A stretch of 64,000 nt of DNA from Scortum barcoo (taxonomy: Eukaryota; Chordata; Actinopteri; Centrarchiformes; Terapontidae). Below, one piece after another: positions 13,539 to 23,960 of this stretch; position 1 is the stretch's first letter, and the number at the start of each line of letters is the position of its first letter. Where the stretch lies: contig CM041536.1 of the NCBI GenBank assembly GCA_023238725.1, positions 11,620,271 through 11,684,270 on the forward strand, written 5' to 3'. A program made the translations under genes and the position numbers. The notes beneath the pieces are model-generated. The model was not told where the DNA came from. It was given only the letters and a program-made list of their open reading frames with translations, and ran no database searches.

Positions 13539-14854
13539 AGTGTGCCCAGGGCCAGACCACTGGGATAGCTGTCGCCATGCTGACTTAGCTGTCATATATT
13601 AAAGAGGACTTCTTAACGGTCTAGGGAGCATATCAGCTTGTCTGTCCCGTCACTTCAGGCATCACATCCACCCACGCTACCTCACACTCAAACACACACA
13701 CAAACTGTTCCCTGTTTCTCCCCTCCCCCTGCTGTGTTAGCTGGGCCAAGGGTACTCTCCAGGGGTCCACACACACCCAGAAAGACACCATCACTCAGTC
13801 ATGATGTATTCACGGGGCCTGACACACAGTGACAAAAGCAGCCTCACAGGACTCTGCACCGGTGTACTGGACCGCTGCTGTTGGTGTGTAAAAGAATATC
13901 TCAGCAGATGTCATTTAATGCTCCTTTTTTTCTGGCCATTCATTTATGTATGCAGTTAAGTATTACCGTTTTAGAACATGGATATAGCGGTGAAAGAGCA
14001 TTCACTTGTGTATTATAATGTCATATTATTATAATTCAAATCACAGATGGGTTAGAAATTAAAGGTCAAACCACCATGCAGTAGTGTCTCCATAAGTTGT
14101 TGGGGGACACATTTCTGGCACAGTTCTTCTAAAACATGTCTCTCTGTTTTGGTGTTTTGAAGACAGCTTTGTCAAAGACATCTTTTCCTGTTGAAATACA
14201 AACATAAAACAATAGGATACTGCTAGGATGACAAAAGCATAAAAATCAACATGCACGAGAGAGCATCGAAATGATGCAGGGCGATAAAACGACAACATGC
14301 TCTGTGCATGAAGCAGCAGACCAAAAATGAGCAACACTGTTATTGACCACATTTTGCACACATTATCCATGTGAAGCTGTATGACAAAGATAAATTTACA
14401 TCGATCCAAAACCTCCTATAGCTGCTAAAGTGGGCTGCAAGCTGGTGACTGGGAAGGTCAGAGTTTATGATTCACAACATTTTCTCTCTTCAGTGACCCC
14501 TCGTGCCATGCATGAAATCATCTGCATTCATTATGATCCTCCACACATTTACTCAAGTTCCTCCTTATATTAACAGTTCGACTTCGATCAACCAACCACA
14601 GAAGAATAATTTGACTTGTGACCGTTATCTTAAGCATGTGAAATATTTGCAAAGACTCTTAAAAAGCACTAAAGAGAAGATATTTGAATGAAATAATTTT
14701 TGTGTTGTTGGTAAAACCTCAGCTCTCAAATGTATCATCTAAGAAGCCTCAGCTTTAGTTCATCTAATGTGGCTTGGAAACAATTTTATATAACATTAAG
14801 CAGAAATGTAAGCACTCTTACAACAACATCAGCAAAATGTAAAGCAGCTCCCAC

Positions 14855-14966
14855 CTGGAGTCGAACATGGGGTCGGTGTACATGGGAGGGCAGCACAGGG
14901 GTGGCTCTCCTGGACTGTTTGGGGGCACTGGGAGGCCCCCTTTCCTGCCCTGTCCTGGGGCACCAT
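14855..14966 (-). other. candidate cassette exon inside the tjp1 5' intron
   Basis: On the minus strand a good acceptor (CTGTTCCCACAG) ends at 14967 and a CAG|GTGGGA donor starts at 14854, enclosing 112 bases that are clearly GC-richer than their surroundings. The frame entered from the CARD exon stays open: it encodes a Gly/Pro-rich peptide containing LCCPPMYTDPMF. Because 112 is not a multiple of three, inclusion would put the next exon (5688-5802) into another frame, which happens also to be open but is not the ZO-1-like one. It could be a poison exon, an exon of an unrecognised transcript, or chance. Confidence 0.3.
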
Positions 14967-15604
14967 CTGTGGGAACAGATTAATATATTAGCCACTTTTT
15001 ATGGCTCTGTTTTAATTTGCGTTTCTTCCCCTCTGACCGGGTGAGTAAGCAGGAGGATTCACAAGCTTTTAATTGTGAGGATATTAGCCACAGATAAAGC
15101 AGACACTCACTGAGCTGTAAATGCGGGTCATTTTCTTGAGAGTCCTCAGCTTTATGTAAATGTAAGTAAAGCATATTGATCTGGAATTGCGCAGCACAGA
15201 CAGGGCCCTGCAGACTGCAGCCGCGTTGAGGCCATATGTTGTCAGAGGCTAGTTAGGAACGCTGGCGGCTCAGTAATCCCCTCAGCCATCCAGATTTAAG
15301 AAGCTATTTTTGCTGGCTCTTAGTCTGTGGTGCTGGCTTACTGCAAAGTAGTTTTCTTCCCTTTACAATGTTTTGTTTTTTTTTTCTCTTCAATTTCACA
15401 CAGAAAATTAAATGCAACACAACGTAAGTGATAATACTGGACAAATAAGTGGAAAGCTGCTACAAATCGATGAGCTGTAATTCCTGCTCTGCCCTCTGTT
15501 ATGTTTTTCAAAGAGAACATTAGCACAGGAACACACAGCCCTCTGTGACCTTTATCTTTTTGTGTTAGTCATTAACGTAATTAGCAGCTAATTAATGGCT
15601 GTAC

Positions 15605-16040
15605 CTTCTACGTTCAACAGAAAGCAGGTTAGCAGGTGGGGACACACTTCCTCCAAAACAGAACAGAAGGAGCAGAATGCAGCAGGCCCCTTTGAGGACA
15701 GATGGTCCAAGAATATCTCCGTCCGTTTCTTGCTGGACTCCTGTCCCAGAATTTCCTTGTACTCCCCCAGCGAGAAAACCTTATCATACACCAGGTAGGG
15801 GAGGACGGTGTTGACATCCAGCTCGCTCAGGATCTTTTGCCGGTGCTGTTTGAGGATCTTGGCCGCCCATCTCTTCTTCTTCCTGGTGCATGGCCTCTTG
15901 CCAGACCTCTGCTGATGCCTCTTCTGCTTCTTCACAAACCACTTCTTGGTGCCGCTGCCAAACATCTTCAGGTTGAGGAGTCCCACCAAAGATTCTTCCA
16001 CGGCTCTGTCAACACAGTTCCCAAAGGAGGGGAGGTGCAT
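15605..16040 (-). CDS. tjp1: 5' exon encoding a basic tract and CARD-like domain, probably the long tjp1 N-terminus
   Basis: Seen: a 150-codon open frame from ATG 16040 to TAG 15588, with a TGA two codons before the ATG. A second ATG at 15965 (MFGSGTKKW) follows an acceptor-like site at 16007-16006, so the exon may start at 16005 and translation at 15965. Numbering from 16040, residues 31-62 are very basic. Residues about 61-142 look like a six-helix CARD, with the motifs RQKILSELDVNTVLPYL, RTEIFLDHLSSKGPAAF and CPHLLTCFLL. A GTACAG donor at 15604 ends the exon in phase 1, exactly what the exon at 5802 needs, giving ...FLLNVE-VAVDSTMVNYQ. Known: CARDs occur in other MAGUK proteins (CARMA family, DLG5). 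Inferred: this is the long N-terminus of ZO-1. Alternative: an independent single-exon 150-aa CARD protein. Confidence 0.55.
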
Positions 16041-18899
16041 ATTTCACGCCAGTGAAGCCACCATGCCACGTATTTCCCCGAGCCGCACTTTGTTGTTGTC
16101 TGAGTTGTGTATCTGGGGCAGGAAACGACAATCTGGACAGTAGCTGATTTCTAGCTGGGTACTTACCAACACTAAGAAGATTACTTAGACTCTTAAGTAC
16201 ACCAATGAAAACAGCTCTCCACTTCACAGACATCCTCAACATATTTTATATTATTTTGCCTGTCTGGTTGGATCAAACATTTTAGCTTCTTAAGCTGTTA
16301 CTTAATCACCATATGCCCCCTTTAATTAAAAATATCTCTGACCATTTTCCTTTTTCTCTTAATTCCTCGAAGATCATTTAGGACAACCACGTCACACAGT
16401 CCACAGTTATTTTGGGTAATGCCGACTAGCCTGAAAAATCATTAGGGAGTTGCAAAAGAAGGCTTGTGAGGCTCCAGTCCACTACCCATCTTAGAAAGTC
16501 TGCATGATGTGAACCAAACATACTTCTAAGTTGCCCTGAGCGAGGTACTTCACCTCCAGCTGCTCCACTGGAGCCACTCAGCAGTCCACCAATCAGCTCT
16601 CCAACAACTCACCTTCCTGCTTATTGCTGCAAATGTGACATCTGATTAGAACAAGATTAAAACATTTTGTCACAGGCATTGACCCGTTACATTGAGTCGT
16701 CAGGATCGCATTGGGGAGAAGCATTAACATATAATAGAATGGAACAAGGACATTTAAAGGGGAGCTTAATGCATTGTGCTGAAAATCTAGAAAAAAAAAA
16801 AACTAATGCAGCACAAACCAGCATGACCTTGAATCACATATTATCCAGCTGCTGTGTGAGAGGATGGAGGATGGCCTATTCTTTACCAGAAGAGGGTGCC
16901 GTTTGATCAGTGGGTGTTACATTAAATCACGTGGCAATAGTCTTTTAAACGTATCAGCTTATAAGTCCAACCAGTTAGCCCCAGAGCCACAGACCAGTGT
17001 TGTCAAGGTGTCATCAACACATTGGAGGGATGAAAAATCACAAAATGAGCTGCTGCTGATCCCTCAACAGAGAAATTCAGCTGACAGTGCAGTAAAATAA
17101 AAAAGATAATCTGAATGAAAGCTTAACTAAATACAGGGTGAAATAAAATGATTTTCAATCATCTTCACTGTTGATATCTCTTATATAACCAGAGTGTGTC
17201 ATAATCTATTGTTTTCTTTTTCTCTATCCACTGTTATAAATGTCTGTATGCCACACCAGTAAAGCAAATTGAAATGGTTGATTGTTGAATAATGACAATG
17301 GTGTTTCAGACTGTACAGACTACTATCTTCTTCTGTTAAGGGTTTACTGTGTTCAAAACAGAGACATAACAATGTACTATGTCTACAGTCATACAGTCAC
17401 ATTTAAGACGCTTATAGTCATTTAGACTGAATAATTCATATTCATGTACAGTATTTTTACTGTGTTTACAATGACACTGTATGTACATGTGAACTAGACC
17501 ATATAAATGATTTTTGAACAGTCTTTTTTAACTAAATATCCTTTTATGTTTCCCCACTGTATTTCCTTTCTGAGCTCCAGTGGAGAGAATAACACAAAGG
17601 GAATTGTGTCCTTCAAATACAGTAATTTTTAGAAATACCTGCTTGATCAGACTAACTCAGACTGTTGAAGTATTATATTAGCTTTCATTTGGTGAATTGT
17701 ACAATACATGCTTGGATAAATCAAAGACTTAAATTGTAGTTGTTTGATTTAATTAAAAAAATTGTAGTTTTTTTTTGTTTGTTTTTTTCATTTCGGGGCC
17801 AGTATGGATGATTACAGGGACCAGTGACATATGTGTCTTGTTTTGAACCAATTCTTTCACTTTTAATTACCTAAGAACTGCTGATGTTGAATTTGGCTCT
17901 AGAATACATTCTTGTGGTTGCCTAAAATTGATTTGTGGTCACCTCATTTCTATCAGTTTGCAACTATTGGTTCATATACTAATAAAACAAGTAAAAATGG
18001 TAGTATTTGTCTTCCGTTACAATTTTAACCAAAGCTCCTTATCGCATTGCCCAATCATTACTTAATATTGTAAAACACATTATGAAATAATGACTGTAGT
18101 TAGTATTGGGTTACACAACGGCTACAGATATCAGGCCTTTGTGTCCGCCTGTCTGGTTCACCATGTCAAATATCAGGGACGATGTGACATAAGCCTGATT
18201 ATGCACATTTGCTTGAGTGCTTGTTTAATTCAATTAATCACTTGTTATTTTCTGTGACAGCAATTATACAAAAAACCCATAAAGAGAAACCTATTGATCC
18301 AAGGGCAGTGTGTTCCATCTGATATGACACAATACTACCTCCAAAGGGTCAACAATACGATTAATGCAACGCCAATAGTACTTTCAGCTTGCCATCATAT
18401 TTTCTACAAGACGTAGATTTCAATCTGAGCTCACAGCCTAATGCCTTCAGTGGCACTTACTTAAGGGATGTTTAGGATTGGGTAACTAAAACACTGTTTA
18501 GGGTTAATAAAGAGTGTTACCCACTTATTCCCTAACCTTTTGTCTTCATAAATTGCACACACAACAGATACCAAAATTCTATCGATGCCCTGTATAAACT
18601 AAATATTTACAGGTATTTGCAGGCCGTAAAAGACTTACCAAGTCATTAAAACCGTTACATACCATACCATCACAAACCATGACTTCCTCTTTCCATATTA
18701 ATAAAGCACTGACATTTGGTAGGTCTCCTTAGAATATACTGGTGTTTAGTTGGAAATTAGAGTCTATTAGAGTTAGAGTCTACAGGCCTTATCAACTTCT
18801 CTTCAGACACTGGCTTGGTAAGGCATCTTCTAAAGGGAATTGTATTTTTGAAAAAATATGCTTTCTGTGCTAAACTTATCACCACTATCTCCTCAATGA

Positions 18900-19240
18900 C
18901 ATCAGTGATATGAAACTTGATATGATTGTTAAGAAAATGTCTGACACTTCATCAGTGGTGCATTCAATACAGTTGACCATGTTTTCCCTATGTCCCTTTA
19001 TTTCCCTGTGTAGAGCAGATATGTAGAGTTGTGTATCATCTGCTTAAAGTACTGTTACCTGTTTATGCAGATGATACACAGCTCTACATATCTGCTAAAT
19101 TTAACGATCCAAGCCATGTTAACCTCTTAATAATTTTTTTAAAGAAAGTACAAGAAGTCTGTGGCTGTAAAACAGCTTTGATTGAACTCTTCACAACAAA
19201 TCCTTTTATGTTACTTGATCTTCAGATGAGTGATGCTCAT
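18900..19240 (+). mobile_element. LINE reverse-transcriptase remnant (YADD motif)
   Basis: The plus strand encodes VYADDTQLYIS from about 19061, the catalytic palm motif of non-LTR retrotransposon reverse transcriptases of the L2/CR1 type. The frame is open for only about 70 codons and the flanks are degenerate, so this is a dead fragment. The YADD-coding segment also occurs as an inverted copy just upstream. Confidence 0.6.
19014..19096. repeat. 30-bp inverted repeat around a 23-bp loop
   Basis: Arms 19014-19043 and 19067-19096 are reverse complements with one mismatch in 30. The right arm is the YADD-coding part of the LINE remnant, so the left arm is an inverted duplicate of it. Confidence 0.9.
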
Positions 19241-20605
19241 CACTAATAATTAAAATTTTAGCATAATGTTCAGAGAAACTCAAATCCTGCTAACATTTTC
19301 ATCTCCAAAGACCTGGACATGTGCTGCATGAAGTGAGTGTGAATGCTGAATTGTTGGTTTCAGAAAGTTACAGAAATTGTTGGAGACATCCCAGCAAATT
19401 TCAGTGTTGTAAAGGTGGAGTGAGAGGGTGTTACTGAAGCTATCTGACCATCTGTGTTAACTGCATTGAGAGCTTGTCCAGAACTGGCAAGTTCAATCAA
19501 TAACAGTTAGATGAACTGAGTTAACTGTAGTTTCATATTAATTGAGCTTGGTTTTCAATGGTTCACACAGTGTATTGTTTGTTTAGTATGCTGCACATAG
19601 CCAAAACCCTGTAACCACATATTAGGTCAAAACTGAGTGAAGACCAGAATCGGAAACTTCTTGATTGAAAAATGTATTTTCTTGATAAATGAAACTCATT
19701 TATTTAGTTATACCACATGATAAATAAGACAGAAACTAAATCTGAAATTATAATAGAGAAAAAGGGGCACAAAATAAGTCCTGCCAAAAGCTAACTAGCT
19801 CAGCATCAGGTGTTTTTGTATGGTTATGCTGCTAAAACACATATTAAAATGTGTTTAATGAAAGATTATCAAACTAACTAACCTGACAAGAGAGGTAAAG
19901 AAGAAACAAGGACACTTTGTGTGGCTTTGTGAGGCAGTGTAGGTATTAAGTTAAGAATGGTAATAGAAAAACGCAACATATGGGACAGTAGTGGCTCTTT
20001 CCAAATAATACCATAATCTTTATCAAGAATAAATTGCCTTTATTTACTGTTCACACAGTCCCTGGCACCCAGTGTGTTTGTGTGTAATCACCTTGTTGCT
20101 TAACTAAATATTTTCAAATGAAAGTTTGAAACAAAAATATTCCTTAAGTGATAAAATAAACAAAAGGCTTATCAATTATTAGTAATAGGTGCTAATGTAT
20201 CATGGCTTCAAAGTCATGATCTATCATTGAAACTTACCGAATAAGGCTCTCCTATTTGCTCTCCTATTATTCTTGACCTCTTTTTGCTCCATAGCTGTGG
20301 TCTTATCAGTTTTCTCAATACTGGCACATGCCCACGGTGTTTTCAATTTGTTTTTTATTTCTTGGAACTTGAGTCACCCAGACATGTCAGCAGCTTACTG
20401 ACTTTGTGACTCAACTTCTGTTTGACTTGCTGTAAGCACCATGCTAGAACATTTGTATGGCAGCTGTATAGTAGATACTGTACAAGTGTTGGCAAGCACG
20501 TGACAAGACAAAGAATTAGGTAATGCAGGAGCTGTGTCACATAATAAGTATTTGCTTTTTTCCTTTCTTTTTTAATGTTATTTTTGTCTTTATTTACCAG
20601 TTGTA

Positions 20606-21080
20606 CAGTGTAATGGAAATTCCACCCTCACTATTACGTTTTCTTTATAAATTGCCTTTATACTATATTAGACTAACCAAGACCTAAATTCCTTTAAAAG
20701 ACAAACCTCTGACTTACAGTACACACTTCTGACCTGCTGTAAAAGAGACACCTCTGACTGATAGTGGTCAGTTGCAGGGTGGCTCCGACTGGTTTTACAT
20801 CTTAACTACAATGTTCTGATTAACCATCTGTCTGCCAGACTCCTTTTACGCACAAAGACGATGTAACCCTGAAACTATCTACTAAAAGACCTCACACTCC
20901 CTCCCTTCCCTACCTTTCCTTTGTTTGTACCCCATTATAAATATCTGTGCTTTTTCTGTTCACTTCATCTATTCACTTCATCCAGCTGAGCACACACTCG
21001 GTTGTCTGACAGCTCACCTTCTTGCAAGAATACATTAAAATATAAATGAGACACTCTGGTCAGATGAATTCTCTTTATTT
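20606..21080 (+). mobile_element. possible solo LTR-like segment
   Basis: Starts TGTAATGGAAATTCCACC, contains a short internal tandem similarity (CCTCTGACTTACAGT / CCTCTGACTGATAGT), a pyrimidine-rich stretch, a TATAAATA box near 20936 and an ATTAAA-like signal near 21034. The order resembles U3-R-U5 of an LTR. Target-site duplications were not established and no internal retroelement genes are present. Confidence 0.25.
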
Positions 21081-21160
21081 CCAGTACAAAATATATTTTC
21101 CACAACAACAGTAATGAGAAAGGAAGTGAGGGTGTAAAAAAAGGGGAATGGACGTAGTCC

Positions 21161-21216
21161 AGATTTGAACAAAGGACACTACAGGTACTTGGTACCTCCA
21201 TGAACTGCCTGAGCCA
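21161..21216 (-). other. tRNA-like A-box/B-box pair (SINE head or pseudo-tRNA)
   Basis: On the minus strand TGGCTCAGGCAG (21216-21205) fits a Pol III A box and TGTTCAAATCT (21171-21161) fits a B box, about 33 bases apart. A proper cloverleaf with 3' acceptor pairing was not found, so a SINE-type tRNA-derived head is more likely than a functional tRNA. Confidence 0.35.
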
Positions 21217-23481
21217 CCAACCCAACCAAATCTTAACCCTACTGATTTGTTACTGCAACAATCATTCTCCAGAGAACAAAAAGGCATATTAGATTAGATT
21301 AGACTGGATTAAATGAAGTAATAATGATGGCAGCTGAAAATAGAGTCATTGCACGAAAGACTTGCATACAGATAAGAACAGAAAAAAGCAGATGATAATG
21401 GAGTGCACTACAAGAAATAAGATAGTGTTTTTGTGTGTTCTGCACATGAATTGCTTGACCACTTCCTTGTTATGCTGGGTGACTGAATTATTTGATATTT
21501 GCATGCCACTTACAGTAAGTATGCAGGTAGTAAAAGGAAGTAAATGTATAATTCCGACTTCCTGTATAATGTTTCTCAAGAAAGATTGTTATCATACCAT
21601 ACCAAGAATAAAAAGGAAACATTTTTCCCCTGATCTCTGGCAGGTGCACAGTGAATTCCCCTTTTGATCAGTGATGCCTATCACTGGCTGTATACTTCTC
21701 AAGAAAAGTTCTGGTAGAGCAACAAGACTGATATTTTATTCAATCCAGAAAGTGCAATCATTTCTGTCTGCTTCAGTTTCTGTCTGAAGATTTCTTCAGA
21801 CAGAAACTAAACATTATGGTTTATGCTTTATGGTCCAAGAAAATGTGGCATTATTATGGATTAACAGACAGAAGAAATCTAAATGTAAACCACCTGACTG
21901 AAGTGATCAGACCCTGTTTTCATCTGTATTATTTAACGTCTTAAATGTCTTAAAGAGAAACTCCACTGGTTTTACACAAGTCTGTTTACACATCTTGAGA
22001 AGTACTACTGCATGTATGAAGATAAAAAGTTGTGTAAAGCTTTATGTGGCACTAAAGGGAGCTGTGTGAAGTATGTTGAACTGCCTCAGGTGATGTCACT
22101 TGAAGACTACGACTACTGCTAAGTTTGAAACTGGGAAATAATTAGGGGGTGTAGAGTTAATAAGAAATGAGGTTACCAGACTTAAGCTCCTCATGTCTGC
22201 TTGAGGTTAGCAGCTAAAGGCTAAATTAACCATTGCTAGCATGATACACCCAAATTTCCTATTAACCAATTACCAGCTGAGTTGAAATGTCAGTAATATG
22301 GGTTATGTAGACAACAGGTTTTGGTGTGGAAAAGAAATGAATGGAATTCAAAGAAATTTTAAAGAAAATGTGTCCATCGTCAGTCCAATGGAATAACAAC
22401 TGACAAGAAGGTTGCAAGTTGGCCCAAACAGGCCAAATAAATTTGGGTGGGGAAAATAAAATAGCAGTGCTTAGGTGCTCTTGATCAAAGCCAGAAATTC
22501 GTAGCTGCTCCAAGGGAATTTCTCAGTGGCCACCAGATCAGACTGGTTGACCTCGGCGGCTGCCAGGTGTGAATGTGTGTAACGGTATGAATGGAGCAGG
22601 GCATTCCTGACAAAGACATCATTGCCCCCACAATGATGTAACTACAGTCATATACTGTATTTACTGTATATACTGATTTTATTTCATTTCATTTTTTGTA
22701 AAATTAGGAACTTCAAGGTGCCTCTTGCTTAAATCTTAAACCTCTCATCAGTGCAGTGGAGATTTTTCCCTGATAACACAGGCACACTGAAGTCATGTCT
22801 CAAAATATACAAATAGAAAAAGAAATTCTGTGGTCGTGTAAGCTTATTGCTTTTATCCTGATTGGAAAGTTTCACTAGGCCTCCATGATATTGACTTAGT
22901 TCAGTAAATATCTGCATACACCCATAATACGCTATCTTAATTGTATTTGATAAGCAAACAATTGTGTGCAGCCAGTTGTTTTGGGACTGTAGCACAGCAT
23001 TTGTGCAGACTGCATTCACTTGAGCAAATATTAAACAAATAAAAAGTGCAGTTTTGTTACAAAGTTAAAGTTATATATCAATATTAATAATAATAATTTT
23101 ATCAATAACAGGTAAATACTATTGAAATTCCAAGTTTACATGGTATATTTTACTTGGTACCAAGTAAAGTGTGCCCCCCATGTTATTTTTTTGGGTGGTG
23201 GAGCTGTCTGGCTTATCACTCAACCAACAAATCTAATTTAAGTGTTTGGGTTAATTCAAGTGTAATTCCAGTCCAAAAGCTAGAAGCACCAGAAGGAGCC
23301 AACAGCTGAATTTAGCGAAATTCCATTACACAAAACCCCACAGGTCCTTAGATAACATAATAATAATAATAATGTCCTACAACAGAGACATAACATTTAA
23401 AGCTGGTGTTATATCTATGAGGCACTTACAATGACTCTAGGTTTCAGAAACAACTGCAAATGTTACAAACCTATTGTAAAG

Positions 23482-23487
23482 TTTATT
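23482..23487 (-). other. candidate duox polyadenylation signal
   Basis: Minus-strand AATAAA about 475 bases downstream of the duox stop codon. Others may exist; chosen only by position. Confidence 0.35.
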
Positions 23488-23640
23488 TTTCCCAGATATT
23501 TAACAAAAGACACATCAAGTACATAACATAAAATCATTCATACATTATGATTTCAAAAACACTAAAATGGCAAACAATGACGGCTAACTCCAGTTACATC
23601 TCAGAGTTAAACTACAAACAGAAAACTCACATGATGCATG

Positions 23641-23720
23641 ATGATTGATTAATTGATTAATTGATTAATTGATTAATTGATTAATTGATTAATTGATTAA
23701 TTGATTAATTGATTGATTGA
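23641..23720. repeat. TTAATTGA octamer tandem array
   Basis: About nine copies of the 8-base unit flanked by GATT/TTGA tetramers. Confidence 0.9.
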
Positions 23721-23960
23721 TGTGACAATGACAATAAAAATGTGACAATTATATACATGATTAGAGAATAAAATGCAAAGGAGACACATTTTATCAGTGG
23801 GCAACAAGTATCTTTTCCTTTAAGACATCACATAGAATTAAGGCTCTGCAACTGGGTTTGGAAAAGTGTTTCTAATTAGCTGCTACAGTAACTTTCCAGG
23901 ATAAAGTGTTCCTAGTCGTGCCCTCCACATGTACACATTTAATCCAGAGCTGAGGATGGG

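Larger units (their letters stand above)
16041..23960. other. intergenic region between the tjp1 5' end and the duox 3' end
   Basis: About 7.9 kb, AT-rich, no convincing exon. Recognised pieces: a LINE reverse-transcriptase remnant with an inverted duplication (about 18900-19240), a possible LTR-like segment (20600-21080), a tRNA-like box pair (21161-21216), a perfect 16-bp palindrome (21775-21808) and an octamer repeat (23641-23720). Any tjp1 5' UTR exon or promoter upstream of the CARD exon must lie here but could not be located. Confidence 0.6.

Noticed and set aside
23641..23720. Regular repeat considered as a CRISPR array
   Set aside because: The 8-base unit has no spacers and the sequence is vertebrate; it is a simple tandem repeat.
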